Origin: Kitasatospora griseola
GTDB lineage: Bacteria > Actinomycetota > Actinomycetes > Streptomycetales > Streptomycetaceae
Length of the DNA: 48,706 nt
Assembly: GCF_014648555.1 (NCBI RefSeq)
Contig: NZ_BMRI01000003.1
Coordinates: 198,704 to 247,409, forward strand
Reading direction: 5' to 3'
The position numbers and the translations under genes are program-made. Within the stretch, counting starts at the first letter, position 1, and each line of letters starts with the position of its first letter. Below are positions 41,127-48,706 of the stretch, piece by piece. A model generated the notes under the pieces. It had not been told where the DNA came from. It ran no database searches and was given only the letters and a program-made list of their open reading frames with translations.

Positions 41127-42145
41127 TGAGCTCCGAAGACCAGAAGAAGATGCTGCTCGACCCGGGCTTCGAGCTGACGCTGCGTCCGATGCGCTACCCG
41201 TCGTTCTACGACCGCTACCGGGACGCGATCAAGAACACCTGGACGGTCGAGGAGGTGGACCTGCACTCCGACGTCGCCGACCTCGCCAAGCTCTCCGAGG
41301 GCGAGCGGCACATGATCGGCCGGCTGGTCGCGTTCTTCGCCACCGGTGACTCGATCGTGTCGAACAACGTGGTGCTGAGCCTCTACAAGCACATCAACTC
41401 GCCGGAGGCGCGGCTCTACCTGTCGCGGCAGCTGTTCGAGGAGGCCGTGCACGTCCAGTTCTACCTGACGCTGCTGGACACCTACCTGCCCGACCCGGAG
41501 GACCGCAACGCGGCCTTCGCCGCGGTGGAGAACATCCCCTCCATCGCGCAGAAGGCGCAGTTCTGCTTCAAGTACATGAACGCGGTCGACCACATCGACT
41601 CGCTGCAGAGCAAGGAGGACCGGCGGGCCTTCCTGCTGAACCTGATCTGCTTCGCGGCGTGCGTCGAGGGCCTGTTCTTCTACGGCGCGTTCGCCTACGT
41701 GTACTGGTTCCGCAGCCGCGGCCTGCTGCACGGCCTGGCGACCGGCACCAACTGGGTGTTCCGCGACGAGTCGATGCACATGGACTTCGCGTTCTCGGTG
41801 GTCGACACCGTCCGCGAGGAGGAGCCCGACCTCTTCGACGACAAGATGGCCCAGCAGGTCACCGAGATGCTGGAGGAGGCCGTCGAGGCCGAGCTCCAGT
41901 TCGCCCGCGACCTGTGCGGCGAGGGCCTGCCCGGCATGAACACCGAGTCGATGCGCCAGTACCTGGAGGCCGTCGCCGACCAGCGCCTGGCCCGGCTCGG
42001 CCTGCCGATCCGCTACGGCTCCACCAACCCGTTCGGGTTCATGGAGCTGCAGAACGTCCAGGAGCTGACCAACTTCTTCGAGCGCCGGGTCTCCGCGTAC
42101 CAGGTCGCCGTGGAGGGCTCGGTCTCCTTCGACGACGACTTCTAG
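41126..42145 (+). CDS. nrdB: ribonucleoside-diphosphate reductase, class Ia, small subunit
   Basis: A 339-residue radical-generating beta subunit. Iron ligands are visible in RQLFEEAVHVQFYLTLLDTY (E..ExxH) and FRDESMHMDFAF (ExxH), with a further acidic helix DLHSDVADLAKLSEGERHMI. The C-terminus SVSFDDDF docks to NrdA. ATG at 41126 overlaps the nrdA stop (TAATG), so translation is coupled. Only about 60 bases remain before an IS30 element; in S. coelicolor an AraC-type gene (nrdS) follows here, and it is not present at this position. Confidence 0.96.
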   Translation: MSSEDQKKMLLDPGFELTLRPMRYPSFYDRYRDAIKNTWTVEEVDLHSDVADLAKLSEGERHMIGRLVAFFATGDSIVSNNVVLSLYKHINSPEARLYLSRQLFEEAVHVQFYLTLLDTYLPDPEDRNAAFAAVENIPSIAQKAQFCFKYMNAVDHIDSLQSKEDRRAFLLNLICFAACVEGLFFYGAFAYVYWFRSRGLLHGLATGTNWVFRDESMHMDFAFSVVDTVREEEPDLFDDKMAQQVTEMLEEAVEAELQFARDLCGEGLPGMNTESMRQYLEAVADQRLARLGLPIRYGSTNPFGFMELQNVQELTNFFERRVSAYQVAVEGSVSFDDDF

Positions 42146-42202
42146 GAGACGCCCGAGGCGTCGTCAGTGGCCAAGGGCCGCACCCCGGTTGGGCGAATTC
42201 CA

Positions 42203-43488
42203 GGGGTCGTAGCAACACGATGATCAACTGGCTGTTGCCAGGAGCCTAGCGAAGCGCTCGGCTGGGGTCTCCCAGCCGAGCGTTTTGCGTGGGCGGCTGT
42301 TGAGTTCGGCGACGACGGTGTCCAGGTCCTCGCGTGTGTAGCGGGACAGGTCCGTGCCCTTCGGGAAGTACTGCCGCAGCAGGCCGTTCGTGTTCTCGTT
42401 CGACCCGCGCTGCCATGGACTTCCCGGTTCGCAGAAGTAGACGTCCATCTCCGTGGCGGCGCTGAACTGGTGATGCAGGTGCATCTCGGAGCCCTGGTCC
42501 CAGGTCAGGGACCTTCTGAACTGATGCGGCAGCGTCGAGACGGCCTCTATGAGCGCGTCGCGGACCTGGGCGGGCTGGCGGCCGTCCGGGAGATGGACCA
42601 GGACAAGGAGCCGGCTGGAGCGTTCCACCAGCGTGCCGATGGCGGACTTGTGGGCCTTGCCGATGATGAGGTCGCCCTCCCAGTGGCCAGGGACGGCCCG
42701 GTCGTCGACCTCGGCGGGCCGCTCGCTGATCATCACCATGTTCTCGGCCATGCGCGGCTGACGCTTGGCGGACTGACGGTGCGGGCGGCGCATGGCGCGG
42801 CCTGTGCGGAGGGAACGGGACAGGTCGCGTCGGAGGTCCCCGCGCTTGCGGGAGTAGAGGGCCTGGTAGATCGTCTCGTGGGTCACGTGCATGTCCGGCC
42901 GGCCGGGGAACAGCTGCCGCAGGATGTGACTGATCTGCTCCGGACTCCAGCGGCGTTCGAGGCGGGCCTGGACGAACTCGCGCAGTTCGGGGTTCCGGCC
43001 GATCTTGCCGGCCTTGGGACGGGGCCTGCGGGCATCCGCCCGGGCCTGGGCGGCATGGGGCCGGTAGGCGAACCTGCCACCCGTCCAGTGGGAGCCGTTG
43101 CGGCGTATCTCCCGGCTGACGGTTGACGGGCTGCGGCCCAGTTCGGCGGCGATCTGGCGGATCGTGGCGTTCTCGCGCAGCCGGTCGGCGATGTGGAGGC
43201 GCTCGGACTCCCGCAGGTAGCGGGAAGGGCCGGCCGAGGACAGCTCCCGGTGTACCGGGGGTGCGGTCCTCGGCCGGCCCTTGTACGCGTTGCGCCCGTT
43301 GCGCCAGGTGATGCCGGTCCTCCGGTTGACGCCCACGATTCGGCACGCCTCGGAGTTGTTGAAGCCCTGCTGCATGAGCTGGAAGTATGCCGCCCGCTCA
43401 GCGGTCAGCTTCCTCCGACCCTGAGGGCCCCGGTCCTCCCGGATCTGATAGTCCATTGCATCCCCTGAGCTGGGATGTTGCAACGACC
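42203..43488 (-). mobile_element. IS30-family insertion sequence
   Basis: About 1.28 kb with imperfect terminal inverted repeats: GGTCGTAGCAACAC at the left (42205-42218) and, read inward from the right, GGTCGTTGCAACAT (43488-43475), 12 of 14 identical. It encloses one transposase gene filling almost all of it. Exact outer ends may extend by a base or two (GGGGTCGT on the left), and I could not identify a clear target duplication. Confidence 0.88.
42224..43456 (-). CDS. IS30-family transposase
   Basis: A 410-residue transposase. The N-terminal helix-turn-helix region (about 18-110) has LTAERAAYFQLMQQGFNNSE and IRQIAAELGRSPSTVSREIR. The DDE core has the first Asp in GHWEGDLIIGK, the second in LTWDQGSEMHLH, and the Glu in GSNENTNGLLRQYFPKG. 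RYTREDLDTVVAELNSRPRK is the IS30 C-terminal signature. It is intact and probably functional. ATG at 43456 with GGGGA five bases upstream; an upstream ATG at 43483 lies within the inverted repeat. Confidence 0.95.
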   Translation of the reverse strand: MDYQIREDRGPQGRRKLTAERAAYFQLMQQGFNNSEACRIVGVNRRTGITWRNGRNAYKGRPRTAPPVHRELSSAGPSRYLRESERLHIADRLRENATIRQIAAELGRSPSTVSREIRRNGSHWTGGRFAYRPHAAQARADARRPRPKAGKIGRNPELREFVQARLERRWSPEQISHILRQLFPGRPDMHVTHETIYQALYSRKRGDLRRDLSRSLRTGRAMRRPHRQSAKRQPRMAENMVMISERPAEVDDRAVPGHWEGDLIIGKAHKSAIGTLVERSSRLLVLVHLPDGRQPAQVRDALIEAVSTLPHQFRRSLTWDQGSEMHLHHQFSAATEMDVYFCEPGSPWQRGSNENTNGLLRQYFPKGTDLSRYTREDLDTVVAELNSRPRKTLGWETPAERFARLLATAS

Positions 43489-43509
43489 ACTAGAACTTAA
43501 GTTGCCGGG

Positions 43510-45162
43510 GTGCGGCCCTTGGCCGTGCGCCTCCACGGAGGCGCCGCGGCCACCGGACCGAACAGTTGGCTGAACGTCCGGGACGACTACAAGGCGAAGG
43601 GCGACGGCACGACCGACGACACCATCGCGATACAGGCGGCGATCGACGCGGGCGCCCAGGGTTCCACGGTGTACTTCCCGCCGGGCCGCTACCTGCTGAG
43701 CCGGCCGCTGCTGGTGACCGAGGGGGTGACCCTGCGCGGGGACTGGGCGCCGCACTTCGCGCCGCGCACCGGCATGACCGCCTCGTACCTGTTCCCCGGG
43801 CCCGGGTTCGACGGCTCGGCGCTGATCACCGTCAACCGCCCGACCGCCTCGGTGCCGCAGGACTACGAGAAGTCGGCACTCAGCGGCGGGGTCCGGCTGA
43901 GCGGCCTGGCCCTGAACGGGATGAAGCAGTCCAACGCGGCCGGCGGCCCGATCGACGCGGTCGTGCTGGCGGCGGACGTCCGCGACGTCGCGATGGAGCG
44001 CGTCACGGCCTGGCACTTCACCGGCAACGGCATCACCACGGGGGGCGCCGGCGGCCTGCAGTTCCACCAGGTGGTGTGTTCCACCAACGACGGGCACGGC
44101 TTCGCCACGAACGGCGGGCGGATGCTCGACGCCGACCTGCACGAGTGCTACGCGCAGGGCAACGGCGGGCACGGCTTCGCACTGCCCGCCCCGAACGCGG
44201 TGGTCCTGACGGGCTGCCGCTCGGAGTGGAACGCCGGGCACGGCTACCTGGTGACCGGCGACTGCGCGTCCCTGGTCCTGGCGGGGTGCTTCACCGACCG
44301 TTCCGGTCTGGACGGCTACCACGTGGCCACCGACGCCGGCGCCCACCCGGTGCAGCTGCTGGGCTGCCTGGCCAAGCGGGACGGGAAGCTCCAGCAGGCC
44401 GGATCGGCGGGCTTCTCGGTCACCGGCGTGCCCACCGCGCCGGGCGGCGGCGCGCTGCTGACCGGCTGCTCGGTGTACACCGGCGTCGACGACGACGGCT
44501 CCGGCGTCCGCTCGCCCGCGTACGGCGTGGCCACCGCGTCGCTGGCCTCGTTCCACCTGGTGGCGGTGACCGGCGGCCAGTTCATGGGCGCCGTCGCACC
44601 GTTCCGCGACCAGGCCGGGTCGATGGTGCGGCACAGCGGGGCCACGGGCATCACCGACCCCGGCCAGGCGGGCGGCGGCTGGCAGCAGGACCGCTCCGAC
44701 ACGCACGTGCTGAACGGCGCCAAGGGCACCAACCGCGACCTGCAGTTCTGGACCCGCGGCTCGGCCCCGCGGTGGACGCTGCGGGTCGACTCCGCCCCGG
44801 AGTCCGGCGGCAACAGCGGCTCCGACCTGCGGCTGCTGCGCCACGACGACAGCGGCAACGCCCTCGACTCCCCGTTGGCCGTCGACCGCGCCACCGGCCT
44901 GGTCGCCCTCGGCCAGGGCCTGCGGGTACGGGAGGGCGCCGGCGCGCGCCTCGGCACCGTGACGCTCTCCGGCGGGCAGGCCCAGGTCAACACCACGGCG
45001 GTGACCGCGAACAGCCGGATCCTGCTGACGATCCAGCGGCCGAGCGGCACCACCTCGGGCGCCGTCTGGGTGACCGACCGCGCGGCGGGCAGCTGGTTCA
45101 AGGTCCAGGGCGCGCCCGGGGACAACTCGCTGGTCGCCTGGATGATCGTCGAACCGGCCTGA
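43510..45162 (+). CDS. right-handed beta-helix (pectate-lyase-fold, GH28-related) protein, probably 5'-truncated
   Basis: Up to 550 residues remain. SWLNVRDDYKAKGDGTTDDTI opens the GH28-related/pectate-lyase_3 domain; YFPPGRYLLSRPLLV and repeated G-H-G-F/Y-rungs (DGHGFATNGG, GGHGFALPAP, AGHGYLVTGD) form the helix to about residue 390, followed by a beta-sandwich-like tail. Secreted homologues have a signal peptide directly before such an ATGPNSWLNV segment; here there is none. The frame is closed by TAA at 43498, ten bases from the IS30 end, and neither GTG (43510, 43525) has a ribosome site. I infer loss of the 5' end during IS-linked rearrangement. Confidence 0.75.
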   Translation: MRPLAVRLHGGAAATGPNSWLNVRDDYKAKGDGTTDDTIAIQAAIDAGAQGSTVYFPPGRYLLSRPLLVTEGVTLRGDWAPHFAPRTGMTASYLFPGPGFDGSALITVNRPTASVPQDYEKSALSGGVRLSGLALNGMKQSNAAGGPIDAVVLAADVRDVAMERVTAWHFTGNGITTGGAGGLQFHQVVCSTNDGHGFATNGGRMLDADLHECYAQGNGGHGFALPAPNAVVLTGCRSEWNAGHGYLVTGDCASLVLAGCFTDRSGLDGYHVATDAGAHPVQLLGCLAKRDGKLQQAGSAGFSVTGVPTAPGGGALLTGCSVYTGVDDDGSGVRSPAYGVATASLASFHLVAVTGGQFMGAVAPFRDQAGSMVRHSGATGITDPGQAGGGWQQDRSDTHVLNGAKGTNRDLQFWTRGSAPRWTLRVDSAPESGGNSGSDLRLLRHDDSGNALDSPLAVDRATGLVALGQGLRVREGAGARLGTVTLSGGQAQVNTTAVTANSRILLTIQRPSGTTSGAVWVTDRAAGSWFKVQGAPGDNSLVAWMIVEPA

Positions 45163-45169
45163 CCCGCAC

Positions 45170-45203
45170 GCCGGGGGCCGCACCTTCGGGTGCGGCCCCC
45201 GGC
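45170..45203. terminator. UUCG-capped terminator between convergent genes
   Basis: GCCGGGGGCCGCACC (45170-45184), loop TTCG, then a perfect 15-bp partner (45189-45203). Confidence 0.92.
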
Positions 45204-45221
45204 GGAGGAACTGGTGCCGCG

Positions 45222-45848
45222 TCAGTCGTTGGGCACCGTGGCGTACTTCGGGGTGCCTTCGGCCATCTGCCGCAGGGCGCTCTTGCGGTCGCGCTTGGAG
45301 AGCCGGTCGATGTACAGGTAGCCGTACAGGTGGTCGGTCTCGTGCTGGAGGCAGCGGGCGAAGAAGCCGGTGCCCTCGACCCGGATCGGGTTGCCGTGCT
45401 TGTCCTGGCCGGTGACGGCGGCGTAGTCGGGGCGGGCCAGCTCCTGGTAGGCGGTGGGCACCGACAGGCAGCCCTCCTGGCTGTCGTCCAGGGTGCGGCG
45501 GCCCGCGGGGAGCTCCTCCAGCACCGGGTTGACGACGTGTCCGACGTGGCGGACGCCCTCGTCGTCGGGGCAGTCGTAGACGAAGACCTTCAGGTCGACG
45601 CCGATCTGGTTGGCGGCCAGGCCGACGCCCTCGGCGGCGTACATCGACTGGAACATGTCGTCGACGAGGGTCGCGAGGTCGTCGTCGAAGGCGGTGACGG
45701 TCTGCGTCTCGCGGTGCAGCACCGGGTTGCCGACCACGGTGATCGGGCGGGCGGTGCCCTTGCCCGGGTCGGGCAGTTCGCCGACCACCCGCTGGACGTC
45801 GCCGTCCTGGTGCTCGTGGTCGTGCTCGTGGTCGTGGTGCTCGGCCAT
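45222..45848 (-). CDS. def: peptide deformylase
   Basis: A 208-residue deformylase with the three metal-site motifs: [15 protein letters not shown] (Cys ligand) and QHETDHLYG (HExxH). It removes N-formyl groups from nascent proteins, using Fe or another divalent metal. The N-terminus [17 protein letters not shown] is an unusual His/Asp/Glu-rich stretch before the catalytic domain, which starts near residue 30. ATG at 45848 with GGAAGC upstream. It lies downstream of the TPR-like gene on the same strand, with a palindromic repeat between them. Streptomycetes have several def paralogues; which one this is cannot be told. Confidence 0.93.
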   Translation of the reverse strand: MAEHHDHEHDHEHQDGDVQRVVGELPDPGKGTARPITVVGNPVLHRETQTVTAFDDDLATLVDDMFQSMYAAEGVGLAANQIGVDLKVFVYDCPDDEGVRHVGHVVNPVLEELPAGRRTLDDSQEGCLSVPTAYQELARPDYAAVTGQDKHGNPIRVEGTGFFARCLQHETDHLYGYLYIDRLSKRDRKSALRQMAEGTPKYATVPND

Positions 45849-45915
45849 CGCTTGCTTCCGCTCCGTCCGCGTCCGGCTGGTGTACCGGTCCAGGGTACGG
45901 GGCGCGGCGGCGCAC

Positions 45916-45952
45916 GGGGGTACCTCCCGGCCCCCTTACGGCCCGGGGAGGG
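45916..45952. repeat. palindromic GGGGGTACCTCCC element, copy 2
   Basis: Starts GGGGGTACCTCCCGGCCCCC and closes with CGGCCCGGGGAGGG. It shares the head GGGGGTACCTCCCRGCCCCC with copy 1 at 10116-10153. It abuts the stop codon (45953-45955) of the TPR-like gene and could serve as its terminator. Confidence 0.7.
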
Positions 45953-46936
45953 TCAGCACACCTCTTCGAGGTCCCGGTAGGCGCGGGTCGCCGGGGACGC
46001 GGCGGCCCAACGTTCCAGCAGGGTGCGGACCAGCCCGGCGGGCGCGGCGATGCCGCATTCGCGTTCGATCTGCCAGGGGCCGCCGGCCGAGCCCTGGCTG
46101 AGGTGGCTGAGGTGGCCGGGGTGCAGCGGGTCGCCGTCGTCGTGCGGGTCGTGGTGCGCGGTGTGGCCGTCGTCGATGGCCATCCGGCTCTCCGAGCAGG
46201 TCCGACACAGCAGCCGCACCGAGGACGTCCAGTCCTCCGCGGCGTACCCGGCGTCGGCGACGGTCTTCTCCAGCGCGTCCCGGTCGGCGGCGGTGGCGGC
46301 CTGCAGCAGCACCACCCAGGTCGGCACCGGCGAGGGCGCCCACAGCTCGATCTCGTCGAACACCGGGTAGGCGACGCCGTCGGCGACCCGCTCGCCGTGC
46401 GGCGCGCCGTCGTGCAGCACCACCTCGCCCCAGCGGCGGCCGGAGGACGGCAGCGGGATGGACAGCACCTCGATCCGCGCCGGGTCGAGCCGGCGGCCCC
46501 ACACCACCTCGGACTCGCCGTCCGGGGACAGCCGCACCGGGGTGGTGCCGAGGTCGAGCTCGATCGGCCCGTCCGTGCCCGGCCCGCCGGGCAGCCGCAG
46601 CCCGTACGCCTGCCAGGCGCGGCGGGCCAGCGGCCAGTCCTGCAGGGCGGTGGCGGTGATGCCGAGGTTCCACCAGTCCGGCGCGCCGTGCTGGCGGTCG
46701 AGCAGCGCGACGGCGCGCAGGCCGGCGCTGCGGGCCTGCTCCCAGTCGCGGCGGAACTTGTGCAGCAGGGCCAGGTTGAACCAGGAGTCGGACAGCCACG
46801 GCTCCAGGTCGGCCGCCATCACCAGCAGCGCCCCGGCGTCCTCGTAGCGGCCGTCGCCGATCAGCGTGAACGCACGGTCGGTGGTCTGCCGCCAGGTCGC
46901 CGACGGACGGTGCCGTGCGCGGTGGAAGATCCTCAC
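45953..46936 (-). CDS. tetratricopeptide-like protein
   Basis: A 327-residue soluble protein. Residues about 15-105 form TPR-like helices (TDRAFTLIGDGRYEDAGALL, SDSWFNLALLHKFRRDWEQA, DWWNLGITATALQDWPLARR). The rest is a conserved streptomycete domain of unknown function containing LCRTCSES and several His-rich stretches (DDGHTAHHDPHDDGDPLHPG). GTG at 46936 has AGGGACC upstream. No enzymatic motif is recognised; a scaffold or binding role is only a guess. It ends at the palindromic element and def. Confidence 0.75.
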   Translation of the reverse strand: MRIFHRARHRPSATWRQTTDRAFTLIGDGRYEDAGALLVMAADLEPWLSDSWFNLALLHKFRRDWEQARSAGLRAVALLDRQHGAPDWWNLGITATALQDWPLARRAWQAYGLRLPGGPGTDGPIELDLGTTPVRLSPDGESEVVWGRRLDPARIEVLSIPLPSSGRRWGEVVLHDGAPHGERVADGVAYPVFDEIELWAPSPVPTWVVLLQAATAADRDALEKTVADAGYAAEDWTSSVRLLCRTCSESRMAIDDGHTAHHDPHDDGDPLHPGHLSHLSQGSAGGPWQIERECGIAAPAGLVRTLLERWAAASPATRAYRDLEEVC

Positions 46937-47064
46937 GTTGGTCCCTTGCCGTCGGTCGTCACCGGGTCGCCCCGCCTCCGGGTCTTCCCGCCACGACCGC
47001 ATCCAACCACGCCCGCCGCGGGCTGCGCGCCCCGCGCGGCCATTCAGGCCGCGGGCCGCGGGGC

Positions 47065-48387
47065 TCATCGGGCCGCGAACCGGCAGCGGGCCGCGCGGTG
47101 GCCGCGGCGGCCGAGCCGGGCGAGCGCGTCCAGCACCACCGGGTCGTAGCCGCGGCCGGCGTCCAGCCGCAGGTGGTCGAGCGGGTCGAGGGCGCCGGCC
47201 CGGGGATGGTCGGCGGCGGCGGTGCGCAGGTCGTCGTGCGCGTTGGCGACCCGGATGATCCGGGAGGCCAGCGGCAGGGTCGGGTCGTGCCGGCCGTCGT
47301 CGAGCCGGCACGGATCGGCGAGCCGGGCGACCTGCTGCCACACCTGCCGGGGCACGCCGGTGCGCCGGATCACCTCGCTGCCGAGCCGGGCGATCCGCTG
47401 CTGCTCGTCGTCGGGCAGCAGCGCGGTCGCCCCGCCGGGCACCGGCTCGACCAGCGACAGCTGGCCGATGTCGTGCATCAGCGCGGCATATTCCAGCAGC
47501 GTCAACTCACGGCTTCCGAGCCCGAGTTCGCGCCCCAGCGCGCACGCGGTGTCGGCCACCCGGCGGGCGTGCCCGGGCGTGGTGTAGCCGGCGATCTCGG
47601 TGGCCCGGGCGAGCGTCTCGATGGTCTGCCCGGTGGTGGCCCGCACCTCCACGGCCCGCCGGAACGAGGCCTGCGCGAGCAGCAGCGGCACGCAGAACAC
47701 CGGAAGCGCCCACAGCCCGGCCTCGCCCGCCAGCAGGCTGAGCAGCAGCCCGGTGGCGACCTGCGCGGAACCGATGCCGAGCAGCGCGTGCAGCTGGTCG
47801 TCCAGCGCGGCGCTGTACCGCAGCCCGGTGCGGGCCCGCTGCTGCCCGGCCGCCAGCACGGCGTCGCCGAGCGCGGCCAGCGCGGCGACGGCCGCCAGCA
47901 GCGCCCCGTACGCGGGGCCGGGCAGCCGGTCGGTGGCGCCGGACTCGTACAGCGGTTGGAACAGCAGTGCGGCGAAGGTGACGGTGACCAGCCGGCGGGC
48001 GGCGGCGTCCAGCCCGCCCAGCGGGCTGCGCGGCCGGCGCCGGACGGCGGCCAGCGCGGCCCGCCCGGCCAGCTGCGCGACGAGCCCGGCGGCGGTGCCG
48101 ATCGCGGTGACGGCGGTGGCCTGCAGCACCCCGTGCCCGGTGGGCAGTCCGTGCAGCGGCCCGAGCAGCGCGTACGCGAGGGCGACGGCGGTGGCCACCG
48201 GCGCCGGCTCGCGGTCGCCGGGCAGCGCGGGCCCGGCGCACTGGCCGAGCGCGATCAGCGCGGCGAACGCCAGCGCCACCCGGGCCTGGTTGGCGCCGAC
48301 GGCGAGGGTGTGCGCCAGCGCGCAGCCGCCGAGCAGGACGGCCGCGCCGTGCAGCAGGTCGGCCGGGCCCGGCCGCCGGACGGTCAT
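47065..48387 (-). CDS. membrane protein with C-terminal HD domain
   Basis: A 440-residue protein. The N-terminal half (about 8-250) has several hydrophobic segments, for example LLHGAAVLLGGCALAHTLAV, ALAFAALIALGQCAGP and LPVFCVPLLLAQASF. The C-terminal half (about 265-430) is an HD-type metal phosphohydrolase domain with HARRVADTACALG, ALMHDIGQLSL (the HD pair) and ASRIIRVANAHDDL. The GYP signature of cyclic-di-GMP phosphodiesterases is not clear. ATG at 48387 overlaps the stop of the upstream HD-GYP gene (ATGA), so both are one operon. Confidence 0.82.
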   Translation of the reverse strand: MTVRRPGPADLLHGAAVLLGGCALAHTLAVGANQARVALAFAALIALGQCAGPALPGDREPAPVATAVALAYALLGPLHGLPTGHGVLQATAVTAIGTAAGLVAQLAGRAALAAVRRRPRSPLGGLDAAARRLVTVTFAALLFQPLYESGATDRLPGPAYGALLAAVAALAALGDAVLAAGQQRARTGLRYSAALDDQLHALLGIGSAQVATGLLLSLLAGEAGLWALPVFCVPLLLAQASFRRAVEVRATTGQTIETLARATEIAGYTTPGHARRVADTACALGRELGLGSRELTLLEYAALMHDIGQLSLVEPVPGGATALLPDDEQQRIARLGSEVIRRTGVPRQVWQQVARLADPCRLDDGRHDPTLPLASRIIRVANAHDDLRTAAADHPRAGALDPLDHLRLDAGRGYDPVVLDALARLGRRGHRAARCRFAAR

Positions 48388-48706
48388 GTCGTCCCGCCGG
48401 CCGGCAGGCCCTGGCCGGACTGCTGCGGCATCCGGGCCGGCTCGGGCACGCCGAGCGGAATGTCCGGCACCTCGCCGTCCCAGCCGCCGGGCGGCGGCGG
48501 CTCGGGCTGCCAGCCGTGTTCGGCGACGGCCTCCACCAGGGCCTGCACCATCACCGGGTCGAACTGGCTGCCGGCGCACCGCTCCAGTTCGGTGACGGCC
48601 TCCTGGACGGGACGGCCGCGCCGGTAGGAGCGGGTGGAGGTCATCGAGTCGAAGGCGTCGGCGACCGAGATGATCCGGGCGAACTCCGGGATCCGGTCGC
48701 CGGACA
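48384..48706 (-). CDS. HD-GYP-type phosphohydrolase (3' part, runs off window)
   Basis: Only the last 106 codons are inside. They read GDRIPEFARIISVADAFDSM, TSTRSYRRG and AVTELERCAGSQFDPVMVQA, the C-terminal half of an HD-GYP domain (metal ligand Asp in VADAFD, the conserved TSTRSYR and FDP segments). A Pro/Gly-rich tail follows. Cyclic-dinucleotide hydrolysis is the usual HD-GYP activity, but the catalytic HD and GYP motifs lie outside. The stop overlaps the ATG of the membrane HD protein. Confidence 0.85.
   Translation of the reverse strand, partial: SGDRIPEFARIISVADAFDSMTSTRSYRRGRPVQEAVTELERCAGSQFDPVMVQALVEAVAEHGWQPEPPPPGGWDGEVPDIPLGVPEPARMPQQSGQGLPAGGTT

Noticed and set aside
43510..45162. 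Beta-helix protein as a phage tail spike, implying a prophage
   Set aside because: No other phage genes are nearby; the fold is also common in secreted streptomycete carbohydrate enzymes.
1..48706. CRISPR arrays, tRNA/rRNA genes, biosynthetic gene cluster
   Set aside because: No regularly spaced repeats, no cloverleaf or rRNA sequence, and no modular synthase genes were seen.

Overview
The window is very GC-rich, with almost complete G/C at third codon positions, many GTG starts and several TTG starts. Its gene set is characteristic of a streptomycete: DasR/DasABC, SodN/SodX, SigH with its RsbW-like anti-sigma factor, WblE, and an AdoCbl-controlled nrdAB. I read it as core chromosome of a Streptomyces or Kitasatospora species. 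The gene order largely follows the S. coelicolor block around SCO5283 to SCO5225, as I recall it. The genus cannot be settled without a search.

Layout. 1-2637: the end of a rhomboid-like membrane protein, then an OmpR-type response regulator and its sensor kinase. 2927-6990: the E1/E2 2-oxoglutarate decarboxylase/dehydrogenase (kgd) and a 59-residue conserved actinobacterial protein. 7132-9191: a DUF4097 protein and a PadR regulator behind two operator-like repeats. 9197-11574: a zinc-type dehydrogenase and a malic enzyme on the minus strand, with two repeat elements. 12141-16112: a polar amino-acid ABC importer with two binding lipoproteins, a permease and an ATPase. 16237-20034: a CGNR zinc-finger protein, sodX/sodN, a polyamine-type acetyltransferase, and the anti-sigma/SigH pair. 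20110-23982: a small membrane protein and a lipid kinase transcribed divergently (apparently leaderless), wblE, a 6C-type small RNA, and a PdtaS-like kinase.

24353-33413 is the aminosugar regulon: a SIS-domain sugar-phosphate enzyme, a DasA-like lipoprotein, dasA-dasB-dasC, a NagZ-type beta-N-acetylhexosaminidase and the GntR regulator dasR. DasR operator-like (dre) sequences cluster between the two binding-protein genes and also, unexpectedly, upstream of the PdtaS-like kinase. The group fits uptake of chitin-derived sugars, intracellular hydrolysis, and feedback through GlcN-6-P sensed by DasR.

33730-38321: DUF3311 plus a sodium:solute symporter, a histidine phosphatase, a GlxA-type AraC regulator and a GNAT enzyme. 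38384-42145: a cobalamin riboswitch followed by nrdA-nrdB. 42203-43488: an IS30-family insertion directly behind nrdB. 43510-45162: a beta-helix protein that looks 5'-truncated next to the IS. 45222-48706 (minus): peptide deformylase, a TPR-like protein, a membrane HD-domain protein, and the end of an HD-GYP gene.

I found no wholly new multi-gene system. The items most worth a second look are the dre cluster in front of the kinase, the 6C RNA with a clear promoter and terminator, the tandem repeat that duplicates the dasR 3' end, the IS30 junction behind nrdB, the possible regulatory RNA in the sodN 3' end, and the palindromic element read through in frame in the dehydrogenase.
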